This document shows positions 10,556-23,700 of a stretch of 64,000 nt of DNA, in pieces. The position numbers were made by a program, and so were the translations under genes. Source of the DNA: Otatea glauca (Eukaryota; Streptophyta; Magnoliopsida; Poales; Poaceae); the NCBI GenBank assembly GCA_036346275.1, contig CM070723.1, positions 51,414,743-51,478,742 of the forward strand, in the 5' to 3' direction. Below the pieces are notes generated by a model that did no database searches, had not been told where the DNA came from, and worked only from the letters and a program-made list of their open reading frames with translations. Numbering within the stretch: the stretch's first letter is position 1; each line of letters opens with the position of its first letter.

Positions 10556-13500
10556 ATGGATAGGAGATGGATGTACAATGCGAACTGATTCTGGTAGAGA
10601 TTACATCGATGGGGTATCTGCTTTTCTAAGAGCATTGAGGAGAACAAGTTGCACAAGAAGGCGAAGTACATACATTGTCCATGCATTGATTGCAAGAATG
10701 AGAAAATGTTTTGGACAAAGAGCACATCCACTTGCACTTGATTGAAGAGGTTTTGTACTTGGCTATACCGTTGGACAAGTCACGGTGAAGAGAAAACATA
10801 CATGAAGGTGATAACGTATTGGATGATGGAGAAGGCATTATGGCGGTGACATCGATTATGGATCGATGAGGATAGGTTGGACATTGATGGCGATAATAAT
10901 CTTGCTCGGATGTTGTGCGATGCGAAGGGAACTACACTAGTCGAGAGAGTTTAATCAATTCAAGGGTTTGTTGGATGACTCGGACACACCTTTGTTCGGG
11001 TTGCAGGAGGAATACACAAAGTTGCACACCGTGCTTTCACTTCTAAAATTGAAGGCAAGCAATGGTTGGTCAGATAAAAGTTTCACGGCGCTATTACAAC
11101 TCTTAGCGGACAAGCTTCGGATGGAAGCGTATTGCGATAACCACTTATTTAGCTAAGAAGGTTGTATGTCCATTGGGATTGGAAGTAGAAAGAATACATG
11201 CATGTCCAAGCGATTGTATACTCTATCGCAAAGAGTATCTGAGACATGCATGTATGTCCGATGTGCAAATCATCACGATACAAGCGTAAAGGCCATGACG
11301 GCGAGGGCACCGTGGTGAAGAAAGGGCTCCGCTAAAGTGGTGTGGTATTTACGGTAATACCTAGGTTGAAGCGTTTATTTGGAAACAAAAGCATGCCCAA
11401 TCGATGCGATGGCACTTTCGGAAGAGCGTAAAAGGATGGAAAGGTGAGACACCTGCGATTACGCGGTGGAGAACCATCGATAGGCTCTTTAGGATGGACT
11501 TGGGAATGAACCGAGGAATGTAAGGTTTGGGTTGAGTACGGATGGAATGAATCCTTCGGTAACATGAGTAGTATTCATAGCACTTGGCGTAACTCTCTGT
11601 ATCTACAACCTTCCTCCTTGGTTGTGTATGAAGCGAAAGTACATTATGATGTCATTTGCTTATCCAAGGGCCGAGACAACTGGCAATGATATTGATGTAT
11701 ACCTACAACCATTGGTGGAAGATCTTGTGATCTTGTGGAGCGAAGGTGTATGGTATGGGATGAGTACAAGCGAGTACTTCATCCTACGGGCATTGTTGTT
11801 TTGCACCATCAATGATTTCCACGCCCTTGGTAACCTATCCGGTCGTACTATAAAGGGGCCAAAGCATGCCCCGATGCATGGATGAAACCGCTAGTGTGTG
11901 GCTCAATAACTCGAGGAAAACCGTGTACATGCATCACCGTAGGTTCCTTCGCAGAATCACCCCTACCGCAATATGAAAAAACAATTGACGGGACAAAAGA
12001 GGATGGTATAGCCCCAAGGCCTCGTCGTGGGGAAGAGGTATATGATATGATTAAGGATATTAATGTCGTACTTGGAAAGGAGATAGTAATAATACATCGA
12101 GGTCTCGTCTTGAGAAGACCACATGGAAGAAGAGATCGATATTTTGGAACTTGCCTATTGGAAGGACTTAGAAGTTCGACCTTTGCATAGGCGTCATGCG
12201 TAGAGAAAAATGTATGTGATAGCTTGATTGGTCTTTTCTTTGAACATTCCTAGCAAAACTAAGGACGGACTAAAGGCACGAAGGGACACGGAAGATATGA
12301 AAATCGAGTGAGCTACATCCTCGGGACACCGGAAAGGGCGACTTTACCTTCCCCTTGCTACACTCTTTCGAAGAAAGAGAGAATGAAACTTGCAAATGCT
12401 TGCATGGTGTGAAAGTTCCGTCAGGTTACTCATAAGCATCAAGCGGTCTCGATGAAAGATTTGAAGTTAAGCGGCATGAAGTCTCATGATTGTCATGTGA
12501 TGATGACACAAATGCTTCCTATTGCAATTAGAGGTATTTTGCTGAAAAGGTCCGAGAGGCAATCATGAGGTTGTGTTTCTTCTTCAACACGATTTCACGA
12601 AAGGTCATCGATCCCATCGGACTTTACAAGCTGCGAATGATGTGGTCAAGACACTATGCCGCTAGAGATGTATTTCCCTCCATCATTTTTCGATATAATG
12701 GTTCATCTCATTGTTCACCTTGTGAATGAGATAAATGTATGTGGCCCCGTATTCTGCATCGGATGTACCCGTTCGAAAGGTACATGGGTATCTGAAGAAG
12801 TATGTACATGTCGATCTCGTGGGAGGGTTGCATTGTAGAAGGTTATGCAAGCGAGGAGGTTATCGAGTTTTGCGTGGATTACATGGAGGGTGGAACCGGT
12901 AGGAGTGCTGTATCCGATATGAGGTAGAATTTGGTGGGAAAGGGCGATTGGAAGGAAATCAACAAATTCTTACGATCATGGATTATTCGAAAAAGCTCAT
13001 TTCACGGTTTGCAACGATCGGTTGAGGTGTCCTTGTATATGGACATGCACAAGGATAAGCTACGAGAGGAAAATCGTGGACGATCGAGGTTTGGGTAACA
13101 AAAGAGCATAACCGTTTGTTCAATCATTGGTTCAAAGAGCATATGGTAGGAAAGAAACGAGTGTCATGTTGAGGTGGTGGCAAAGGGCCATCGGTACAAT
13201 CTTGACATGGCAAGGATCGACATAAATGGATATACCTTTTACACGAGATCTCGGGATAGCAAAGCACTTACCAAAATAGTGGTGTTCGCATAGATGCCTA
13301 TGACAACACGAGCGATGAAGAGTAGCTTCTACGGGTTCATAGAAGAGATTTGGGAGCTCGACTCTGTATTTTAAGATCCCAATGTTTGGTGTCGTTGGGT
13401 ACAACTCCCAAAGGGTGTCAAGGTGGACAAATGCGGCTTCACTACTTTGGACATCGAACATGTCGGATCTGAGATGAACCATTCGTACTTGCGAAGCAAG

Positions 13501-13732
13501 TAGCACAAGTCTTCTATGTAATCGACCGGCGGATAAGAAGCGCCATGTAGTTCTTGGGGAAAGAAGGATCGTCGGAGTTGAGAATGTCATGGATGAGGAA
13601 GAGTACAACCAGTTTGATGAGTTGCCTCCTTTCGTAGATGGCAACATCGGGCTCGAGGAAGAAACCACTCGAGAAGCTACCTATCATCGCGACGATCATG
13701 AAGAAGGGCAAATTGTGAAAGAAAATAATTAG
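10556..13732 (+). pseudogene. TNP2-like CACTA transposase, multiply frameshifted
   Basis: The start is chosen at ATG 10556, which gives MDRRWMYNAN, the usual beginning of the transposase-associated N-terminal domain. The CPCxDCKNEK zinc-binding motif follows near 10675. At 10990-11150 the reading SNGWSDKSFTALLQLLAD opens the Transposase_21 domain; later pieces include a DIDVYLQPLVEDL segment (about 11685), the LCTINDFHALGNLSG motif (about 11800) and DGTKEDGIAPRPR (about 11985). The 12480-12830 stretch matches the DUF4218 region, and 13180-13690 the DUF4216 region, ending with NQFDELPPF and a stop at 13732. Domain order is complete but the frame changes at least ten times, so no functional enzyme can be made. 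It would have cut and joined the element ends. Confidence 0.82.
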
Positions 13733-14204
13733 CTATATACGAGTAATGGCAAAATATCGAGGCGGAGCTAGCTCTGGGCAAATTATGACCAGGCCGCACA
13801 AGTCTTCCTCTATGTAATCAACCTAATGATAACCATTGTTGAAGATAATCTTGTGCATGGTAGTTTAAAGTCTGTTTTCGGTTTTGTTTCCTAGCTATGT
13901 GCTAGTTTTTTGGTCTTTAGTCGATTTGGGACTTTGCTAGTTTTGGTGATTGTTTGATTAATCAAGAGTACTTGTTTGTTTCTTGGGATGACAAAATAGT
14001 GTTCTATCCGATTGAAAGTTTGGAAAGTTTGTTGAGTCCGTCGGTGAAAGGAGTCCGGATTCTTTCTCAGTAAGCTGCTTATGTATTTGCTTTACAAGTA
14101 ATACACAAAATCGAAAATTTGCAATTGCGCGACACCAAAAACTAGGTCTTGAACTCAATGCGCTATTCGACAATAGTGTATAAGATTGAAACAAATTTCA
14201 AGGA

Positions 14205-14512
14205 GGCACATCGGTGGCGGTTCTTAAAAAACGACCATCGATAACATTATCTGTGGCGGTTCGTATACGAACCGCCACAGATAATACATTATCGATGGCG
14301 ATTACGTATACGAACCGTCACGAGATAGTATATTTATACGTGGCGGTTCTTAAAAATAACGCCATCGATAACATTATCTGTGGCGGTTCGTATAAAGAAC
14401 CGCCACGATAATATGTTGATCGATGGCGGTTACGTATACGAACCGCCACGAGATAATGTTATCGATGGCGGTTCTTTCTAAGAACCGCCATCGATAATCT
14501 CCATGTGTAAAT
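14205..14512. repeat. Internal CACTA-type hairpin array
   Basis: A third block of alternating GTGGCGGTT and AACCGCCAC words lies between the two genes, immediately 3' of the transposase and 5' of a GC-rich leader. The spacers differ from those at the ends (CGTATACGAACC forms dominate), so it is not a simple copy of either end. No CACTA terminus is present beside it. It may be a regulatory region for the second gene that binds the element's own protein, or the trace of a fused second element. Confidence 0.8.
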
Positions 14513-14539
14513 AATAGATCCGGCCGCTTGTACCCTTTA

Positions 14540-14890
14540 CCCTTAAAACTCCGCCCTTCTCTCTTCTACCTAAAACCCTTGAGCCCCGCCCGCGCCCGCG
14601 CCGTCCCGCCCCGCGCCGACGCCTGCCGTGCCACCGTCCCGCCGCCCCCGCCCAGCGCCGACGCCGTCCCGACCACGCCCTCGACGCCGACCAGCCGCCG
14701 CCACGGTCGCCGCCCTCGCTTCGCGCGCGCGCGCCGCCCGACTCGGCGCCCTCGACGCCGTCCCCAGCGACGCCGACCAGCCGACGCCGCCACGGTGCCG
14801 CCCGCGCGCGCGCGCCGCCGCGCCCGACTCGGCGCCCGACGCCGTCCCCAACGACGCCGTCCCGCCGACACCGCCCCGGGTGCCACATTT
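14540..14890. repeat. GC-rich imperfect tandem segment in CACTA
   Basis: About 350 bp of C-rich sequence with imperfect repeats of roughly 95 bp (GCGCGCGCGCCGCC then CGACTCGGCGCC then GACGCCGTCCCC occurs twice). Open frames on both strands here come from composition. It begins right after the internal hairpin array and could be the leader of the second CACTA gene or captured host sequence. I see no recognisable protein. Confidence 0.6.
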
Positions 14891-16603
14891 TCTGTGCTCT
14901 ACTCGTCATGTTCTTGTGATTAGCATGCATGGACGATTACATCGTATTATTCTATATGATAAAATTATTCACTTATCACACCACATAGTTAATACCACTA
15001 TGTGAAACCGATCATTTACTATGTGAACCAAGTTGCGTAAGAGAAGCCAAATAACTTGTTTTATACTTCAAAATCTTGAATCATTACACATGTGAGGTAT
15101 CTAATTGAAGAAACGGATAAAGGAAAACTCGCAAGCCTACGCCTAGGCATACAAAAACTTTAGTCACGAAGCCATCCAAAGTTGCGGTTGTCGAAAACTC
15201 AACTACGCACTAGATGTGTTAGAAGATACTAGTCATCAACCCATGCATCCATGTGACCTATATTTTTAAAAGATGATATTTTTAGTGTAACACAAAGTTA
15301 TAAAAATCACACGAAACTACTCAACCTTTTCACAAGTAAGAATATTGTAAGAAACTACGTTCTTAGTTTGTTCAATGGACTTACATTATAAATGTTTTAT
15401 AAGAAAATAGAGTTATATATATTGTGGAGCAGAGGAGACATACACATAGAAATTCTTTTTTTTTTTTGACTCTTAAATTATGAATATGCATTTGTGGTAT
15501 ATTGGAATCTAGCACAATTAACATCGCCAATTAGCGGTGAAAGTATTTTGGTTCCTTGTGCACTCGTCAACATAATTACTCGAGCAACTAAACCAAATAA
15601 TTAATTTTTGATATATCCAGCTAGCGATTGCATGTAATTTGTTCTCTTTTCCTCTCGTGAACCTATCAGCGTCGTGATTACGAGTAGCTAAACTTAACTA
15701 TTAACGTTGGATGCGCGTGGCTAGCCGTGGCGTGATTCTTTTCTCCGATTCGAGTGCGCACACGGAAGTTTTAATTATATGAATCGATTAGGACTTTGGC
15801 ATCTTTCTTATTCTCTCCCGATATCTTGTATCGGGTTGTGTTAATTACAAGATTGAACACTCTTGCCTTGAAGAAAATCACACTACTACATAATATCTCA
15901 TCACGGATGGTTCAAAATCGTCATCTCGGACGATTTAGTGAACCATCATAGTTCAAACCCGAAAACACTATTTCATAGTTCAAGGCGGAAGACCTTACCA
16001 CAAATATGATAACAAAATATTTCATAGTTCGTAGCAATACATTAACAAAATATGATATATACCACAAATATCAATAAGTGTTAAGCTAGAAACCACATTA
16101 TTTAAGTAATTCAAGACAACAAAACCTTATAGTTTTTCATGTCTTCCATCATATGTGCCATAGCTTACGCAATAGAGGCTTCTCGGTTCTCTCACTGAAG
16201 TTTCATAACTCCAATATAGTGCCGATTTGTTTGACACCAATAACCGATTGATCTTTAGTCATATCTCTCAATCCCTACAAATTAAAAGCGATCATGTTGT
16301 TGTGAGAAGGGCGTAACCACATTGAATTGATTACTAGAAACTTTCATATTACCTCATACTGGAAGCTCTTGGTTTTGTTACGAGCTAATTAAGTATCTTG
16401 CTCTTGCAAAATCATTTTCATCTTAGCAACACACAATATTACACAGGGGCGGTACATACATGCTTTGAAATTCCATGAGATGATTCTGTAATAATTGTGA
16501 AAATTATGTTTCGGTTGAGCTGTAGTTATAATGGAGCAGAAACCGAGCCTATAGTGGAGGAGAGCCCGGCGGTACCTTACACTCCACACAACCACCCAAT
16601 GTC

Positions 16604-19466
16604 TTGAGGCCTCCACCATTGCAGATGATGCTCTGTTGCAAGGCGCAGGGGCGAGGAAAACTAAAAGCTCAAGGCCGATACACCATCTCGGAGGTCTTAG
16701 ATCTGGGGCCCTGTTGCAGAAAATCAAGAAGAAATACAGTCAACATGCGGGTACATCGTAGGGATAAAGTGCCAATCACCTATTCGGATTGGCATAAAGT
16801 GCCCGAGCCACCAAAGAGGATCGTGGACGAGCTCAAAGAAACCTTGAATTCCCGAAGGAGCCGAAGATCTTGTGCGTCGCGACGCATTGATGACCATGGA
16901 TGCGGCGTAGAAACTTCAAGGCGGTGAACACAAATTATGTGAAGCAAAACCGGTCGACCATCGGAGAGTACCCAAGATTGGAGCCATATTGGGATGAGTT
17001 TGTGGCGATGAAGCAATCGGAGCGACAAGGAAGTCCAAATGAGGACCACATTAGCATCGCAAGAAGGAATACTCACCCCACGGACTTGGCACGAGTGGGT
17101 GCGCGGTAAAATTGCTCAATGGGAGAGCAAGAATTAGAAGCGGTCAATTGGTGGCACAAGTCCCTTGATCGGACTACGGACGAGTGAAGCACTACGTGCT
17201 AGCGAGGCGAATATGTTGTCTCTTGGGGTTTATCATTCAAGAGCGATGAAGACGAAGCAATGGCGCAGCGAGTTCACGAGTTTCACGCCTGATCCTCCCA
17301 AGGATCTTTTCACCCGAGCGAGGAGAAAGACGAGCTAACAGCGGCCCTAGGAAACAAAGAGCACCACAGTGGGACACGGGCGTCGGGGTCAAGGTTCTAT
17401 GGAGGAGTGGATTCACGAGCACGGAGACTCTTATAGAGTCGGAAGAGAGCTAAAGATGAGCGGTGAGAAGGAAATGGAAATGATGAAGGAAAGGGTTCTG
17501 CGAGAAATACAAGGCACCATTGAAGAACAAGTTGAGCGACAAGTACAACAAGCCTTGAGTCGATCGCGAGCCCACAGCGTTTTCTTGATCCTACAGTCGT
17601 CGCGGCGATTGCGCGTCCACGCCATTGGCGGCGGACAACAACCATTATCACGTGGGCGACATACAGGACCCCACACTGTCGACTCAACGCGTGCGTGATG
17701 AACATATTTATGCAGTGCTACAGGGTAGTCTATCCGTGCCAAGAAGGGGTGTCTGCACAATACCCGATAAGCGCCCGAGTTATGCAAAGGTCCAAGTGGA
17801 CACGGTATTTACCGATTCTTTGAGATCGGATGGAAAAACCCACCAATGATGAGATAACTACTCTAGGAAGTGCCGTCCACTCATTCATCCAATGGCGCAA
17901 GCGTGACATCGTCTTGGACCATGCGGTGCCATCCTCTCTGCGATACAATCCTCGCATCCGTCACCGGCACCTGAGAGTGAAACGGGGAAGAAGCAAAATG
18001 AGGTAGAAAAGAAATGCATTGAGGACCCCATCAAGATGGCCACTGTTAGTACTCCAAAGCAGAAACCTATAACACATGGTACTTCAAATGACAAACCTAC
18101 AACCTCTGATCCCAAAAATTGGCACATTAGACAAGCTGTATCAGCCAGATCAGGCGAGGCCAGGACCGAGTATGATGTCGTGCGACAAAAAAGTAAGGGC
18201 AAGGCGAAGTCTGATGACCAAGATGATCAACAAAGATTGAAATTCGAGGTAGGGAAGCCCTTGGTCACCGCTTCGAAGTTAAAAAGTCTAACACCCATGA
18301 TGCAGCGATTACATGCATGGTACTTAGATCGATCCAACCAAGACGTACTCCCAAAGATGATCACTGCAATTTTCCGTGAGGAACATTTTCACCATGAGGG
18401 CCATGGCTACTTCTTAATAGAATTCGATAACTTGCACAACTTGTTCTATCACGGCGCCCTCGACATATCTTTTTGAGATCTTGGTCACTTGTAAGTGTCT
18501 AATATATTAATCTTGGCCTACATTCACGTAATACCGATAAATTTCATGTCTAACTAATTCGTTATATAGATACGTGATGATTGAAGTACGAAGAACCAAG
18601 GGGCGATTGGGATTCCTCGACCAGAACGGTTTGCCAACATGAAATCAAAAGAGTACCAAAGGAGGTCGAGAAGTGCGTATATAAAGTTTTGATTAAACTA
18701 CAAGACAAGGAGTTTATACTTTTGCCATACAATTTTAAGTAAGTTGCTCACTAGCTAGTTAAATTACTCGTTTATTTCGTTATTTACTCGATGTAAGGAC
18801 TAATGGTGGCATCATGCATGTGTATGTAGCTTCCATTGGATTCTCGTAATAATTCATCCGAAAAGAGCAAGATCTGATCATGGATCCACTAGATAAACCT
18901 AAAAAGACTTTGAAGAGATGACACATTTAGTGAATGAGGCGTCCAAAAGATATTGTCGGAAGAGCTCGAGATACCGCCCATACCACAAATCCCTTACAAT
19001 CCGTCACGAAGTTTCCAGTGCATACGAAGGAATACTCTTATATCATATTTCATAGTAAATAGCTCCTTCGACGACATCTTAGTTCATTCGATTTTGCGAT
19101 GTCACAAGCGGTAGAAAGGAACAAATTTATGTGGGTACTTAGTGTGCGATACATGCGCGAAATCTTATCATGCACAATAAAAGACAATGGCGTAGAGGTC
19201 GGTCATGCCGACATGACACATTGATTCACACCACTCAATTTCTATATTCTCTCTTAATTTTGTTTTTATACTTACAGCGCCTCAAGTTGTCTACGGTAGG
19301 ATCGCTTCCTTCGAAATCCAAGGCATTGAGGCGGCTCGCCTACTTCATCATGAAGGAAATAATCAACAAAATGGCGAGTTTTATGACGAAGACAACAACG
19401 ATCCATCATCCATACTATTGTCCCAAATCACATGTCTTCAACCTCAGAAGACCCGTAGGCTTCTAG
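16604..19466 (+). pseudogene. Second CACTA gene remnant: TNPA-like (PTTA) region with Ulp1-type protease tail
   Basis: Pieces in order: IVDELKETL near 16825, a YVKQNRSTIGEYPRLEPYWDEFVAMK segment at 16935-17020 that fits the plant En/Spm-associated (PTTA) domain, EWIHEHGDSYRVGREL at 17405, then a predicted coiled coil (EMEMMKERVLREIQGTIEEQVERQV, 17470-17545). From 18240 the reading KPLVTASKLKSLTPMMQRLHAWYLDRS, then EEHFHHEGHGYFLIEFDNL, then at 18830 HWILVIIHPKRA (the His-Trp of a C48 protease core) indicates a Ulp1-like cysteine protease domain. A catalytic Cys could not be placed because the frame breaks repeatedly. Ulp1 proteases cut SUMO from proteins. The gene is inactive as it stands. Split between two neighbouring genes is possible. 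Confidence 0.6.
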
Positions 19467-20039
19467 TTTACCTCCACTAGTTTAGGCTTTTTACTTCAAT
19501 TCATTTCATTACAAAGTGTAAATAACTCTTTGTTCCTTTCAAATGGGAACCCTCCTTTGCATCTTTACCTTCCATTCATAAGATATTTGATTACATGGTC
19601 CTTATATTTTTAGATGGTGTGTTTTACTCTAATGTATGATAGTAAATGCCATTAAAAATAGCTAAATGGAGATTATAGAAGGAAAAATAGTAAAAGTAGG
19701 ATCAAAATTGTAGAATGATATGTATTTAGGAATAAAAATTGAAAAATAGAATGTCACATATTCAAAAATAGAGGAGTATAAACTAGCTAATGCATGTACA
19801 ATATCCGGAGGATGCCACGGCATTCACATGGAATAAGACGGCAATGGATCGGCTAGATTTGTGATACAACAAAAGTGATCTATTTAGCTTTCCATAGTAT
19901 GATATATAATAACTTCATTTACATACTCGAGAAATATTGATGCAAAGATGATGAACTGGAGGAGAAGGGAGCAGTCCAGTGGGAGGCATGCCCTACACCA
20001 TCACCATGATCGAGCACCTCATGCATGAGACACTTTAAT

Positions 20040-20308
20040 TGTACATTGTAATTGTGTATATTGTAATTGTGATATGCAAAATCTGTGATTGTAATTGTGA
20101 TTGATGTATTATATGTAATTGTGATTGATGTATTATATTGTAGTTGTGTATATACAAAATCTGTGATTGTTGTACATTATAATTGTGCATATGCAAAATT
20201 GCAATTGTGATTGATGTATTATATTGTAGTTGTGTATATGCGAAATCTGTGATTGTTGTACATTGTAGCGTGTGTATGCAAAATCTGTGATTGATGTATT
20301 ATATGTTT
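20040..20308. repeat. AT-rich minisatellite near the CACTA 3' end
   Basis: Words such as TTGTAATTGTGATTGATG and GTATATGCAAAATCTGTGATTG recur with irregular 25-60 bp spacing. The small minus-strand ORF over it is a product of the repeat. Confidence 0.7.
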
Positions 20309-20371
20309 GAGAGGGCATGGCTAGCGACACGAGGCTAGCCCAAAATGCGATTTTATTTTTTGATCGAGCAC

Positions 20372-20748
20372 TATCGTGGCGGTTGGTGGATAGAACCGCC
20401 ACGAGATAATATAGATCTGTGGCGGTTGATGTATAGAACCGCCACAGATAATTTAGTTTCTGTGGCGGTTGGTGGGAAGAACCGCCACAGATAATATTTT
20501 TATCTGTGGCGGTTGTAGGAAAGAACCGTCACAGATAGTGTAGTTATCTGTGGCGGTTGGTGGATAGAACCGCCACAGATAGTATTGTTATCTGTGGCGG
20601 TTAGTATGTAGAACCGTCACAGATAACACTTATCTGTGACGGTTAGAAAACCGCCACTGATAATTCTCGATTATCAGTGGTACTATATCTGTGGCGGTTC
20701 AATAACCGCCACTGATGACGGTTATGAACCGCCACTGATGACGTTTTT
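20372..20748. repeat. CACTA 3' subterminal hairpin array
   Basis: At least twelve GTGGCGGTT or AACCGCCAC words alternate in orientation with about 30-bp pitch (ATCTGTGGCGGTT facing AACCGCCACAGAT). It ends ten bases from the right terminus. The dominant word is ATCTGTGGCGG here but ATCAGTGGCGG or ATCGATGGCGG at the left end, so the two ends have homogenised separately. Confidence 0.85.
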
Positions 20749-20761
20749 TGGTGTAGTGAGG

Positions 20762-23700
20762 AGTCTTGCATCCAAAGCACACGCCGATAGCTGATAACCG
20801 GCCAGACACAGCGCTCTCCATCGATCTCTCGCTTTAATGTACATGTCGATCCATTAAGCATGGAGGAGCTAGCTAGCTGATTTGTCGGTCAAGCAACCCA
20901 ATTACAACAAAAGGTTCAGTTTGGCTCTAGATTTATTAGCTTAGCATGTAGTGTTGCAGCGACAAAGTAAGCCTTTATGCACACAGTTGTTCAGAGAAGG
21001 ACCCGTGATGTTTGTGCTTCCTTGCCCATCCAGCTATCCGGCTTGCAGACATCGCAAGATACACCCTTCCCTACTCCAAGTAGTGTTACATATCTGTCGT
21101 CCGCTGCTACAGCTGCTCTAATCCTGATCACGACTACCGTGACTATGAGCGAGAAATCAAAACATGCGAAAGTAGAGACAACAGGCCTCTGAAACTCGTT
21201 TGCTACACGGTAAATGAAAACGTGTTGATGTATAAGTGAATTGTTCGTCTTACCTCAATTGTTTAGACTTTTACATGTACAGATGTACATACAACTCAAT
21301 ACCATACGTTTCAACCCATGCATCCAGCTGCCATGTGTCTGGACACAACATGTTTCAACCCATCCACATGGGTCCCACCTGTAAGCAAGGATTGCACGAA
21401 GAAGACAACTGCCGACGGTATTATCACCGCCTGCGTCGCTTCTCTCTTCCGCCCGGCTTCATCCCGCGCCGCCCCGTCGAGGACAACACAAAATTAAAAT
21501 AACAATGGGAAGAGATGAGTCGAGGTCGCCAACATCAGTATCCATGAAGGCCAGGTTGGAATGGAGCTCGATTTGATGTTTCTCTGCCAAGTGGCGAGCA
21601 AAACTACGACCCATCTAAACCCAGCTCGTACGCACTATCACCACTAACCTTACCAGTTTGGAGTCTTCGTCTGAAGCTGGGAATGACGACTGGTCCCTGC
21701 ACGTACTGCACTAATGTAGTTGACCTCTAAATCGAGTTATGGTAGCATACCATTACATCGACCATGCATGTATAGTAATTTTAAGTTGGTCAAGGTTTAG
21801 ACCCTATTGGAACGCGGGATTTTCCTGAATCTTATGAGAATTTGAACCGTTCCCTCTGAAGATACTCCAGAATATCAGTATATATAACTCCTGCGTTGCA
21901 AACGAATCGTTAAAAGGAAGTCCATGCCGAGGTGGTCACTGCTACAAACAAAGAGCACTGCACATTGCACTCAAAGAAAGAAACAAAGAAAGAACACATC
22001 GCATAACGTTTTTAGGACAAAAACAACGCACTGAACCCTCAGATAGAAAACATGAAAGGACAAGACATGTCCGCCGGAAGTTTTAGCTTTTATGTTCTTG
22101 ACACTCTTTTCTTTAATCAAGTTTCTTTTTGAATAAATTTGTAAAAAGAGCTTCTCCTCGACCGCGGAAGGTTTGGCAGGTCAGCATGAGCTCGACAGCA
22201 AGGAGACAAGGACCTATCAAGCAAGCCTAGCTGACTTAATCAGTCACGTAATTAGTGAAGTAATGAAGCGATAAATAATTAAAGTGATTAATTAAGAGAC
22301 TAACTAATGTGCTTAATTGATGAACATGGTGAGGAAAGGTTGCTTGGTAGGAAAACATGCAACTCTACTTAGCATGGCAGGTGACGTATCACCTGCCGTA
22401 CCTTTCGTGGTTGAGTGGACAGTTTTTATTTATTTAGAAAGATGATAGATTTGCAAATATATATATATATATATATATAGTTAGGCTAAAAAAACAAGGC
22501 TCCTAGCATTTCAAAGAGCATTTTGTGCATAGAAAAGGGCAAAACCACACGTGGGGGGCGAGTGCACGCGTAACTCTGCAGGAGCATTGCATCGTCCGGC
22601 ATTACGCTACAAAAGAAAAACAAGATCCGGATCGTCTTAGCGGTAGGACCAACATGTTATAAAAATTCAAACAATAATTTAACTCGAAAGGAGCAGCTAA
22701 TCCATACCGGATTCATTTTATGCCGGTTGGCGCTAGTGTAGGAACCATCCAAAAAAGAAAGAAAAGAAAACCACTGTTTCTAGTCGCCATCAGCTTGGAG
22801 CACACATATACTAGCAGTACCACTAACCTTTCTTATTTTAGCAGACAAGTATATTTTACTTGTAGTATTAACTTGGATGCCTGAAGCAGCTGGGATGCAA
22901 TGCACAATGCCAACAAGATTAAAAATATTCCATGACACTCTGTTCTGACTTGCTGAGAGTTGGAAGCCGGCCGACGATGGCTACACCATTTTCTTTCTTC
23001 TGTTCCAACCACCGTCTTCCCAGGGACATAATCTCATAAATACATATAATCTCATACGTGCCCACATCACCGGCTACGGGTACATCTTATCGCATGAATG
23101 ATGAGCTCAGAAATTCGCAAGTCAATCCTTTTTTTAAAGAGAAACAACATAATAATATATACTCTCATCGTCACTATATAGTAGCTTGGTACGTATGGTC
23201 CAACGGATAGAAAAAACTTTGTTCAAAACTAATTCATATATGTGAGGGGTCTGCATCAGCAGCTTTCAACTTCCAGATGGGCGCCAGCGATAAACAATCG
23301 TTCGTTAATAAGCAGATTTATCAGAGAAAAGCATGGACAGATCAAGCAACCCCAATTACCAAATACTAATTTTCCTGACGAGACAGGGAGGTAGCCAGGG
23401 AGAGGGGGCCAATGGAAATTAAGGAAATTAATGCATGAGCTGTCACGATTTGGATCCCTGCATTGTTAGCATAAGAAGGAAAAGAAGCTTCTAAAAGGCA
23501 TAAGCAATTAGAGGGAGGGAGCTAGCTAGCTGTTGAGTTGGACTTGGGTGGGTCGACAGACAGCTCCTAATCAACAGCCCGCCGCTCTAGTGACGAACCT
23601 CAGATAAAAGTGAAGAAAGTGTTTAAAGGACTAAGCTATTTTTAAAAAAAAACGATGAGAGTTAAGTTTGACAATCTAATTTATACATGAATAGAAGAGA

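Larger units (their letters stand above)
9209..20758 (+). mobile_element. CACTA (En/Spm) DNA transposon, complete, 11.55 kb
   Basis: The left end is CACTACGCCAAAACC at 9209 and the right end is the reverse complement, GGTGTAGTG, at 20750-20758. The 3-bp sequence AGG flanks both sides (9206-9208 and 20759-20761), the expected CACTA target duplication. Both ends are followed inward by arrays of 13-15 bp GTGGCGGTT words in alternating orientation, the subterminal repeats that the TNPA-type protein binds. Inside lie a TNP2-like transposase remnant (10556-13732) and a second gene remnant (about 16604-19466), both on the plus strand. The ends are intact but the proteins are not, so it could move only with enzymes supplied in trans. 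Confidence 0.93.

Noticed and set aside
14478..15005. Proline/arginine-rich ORFs in the CACTA centre
   Set aside because: C-rich tandem sequence opens several frames at once on both strands.
15885..15960. Second CACTA terminus (CACTACTACA near 15890) nested in the large element
   Set aside because: No matching opposite end or 3-bp target duplication was found nearby.
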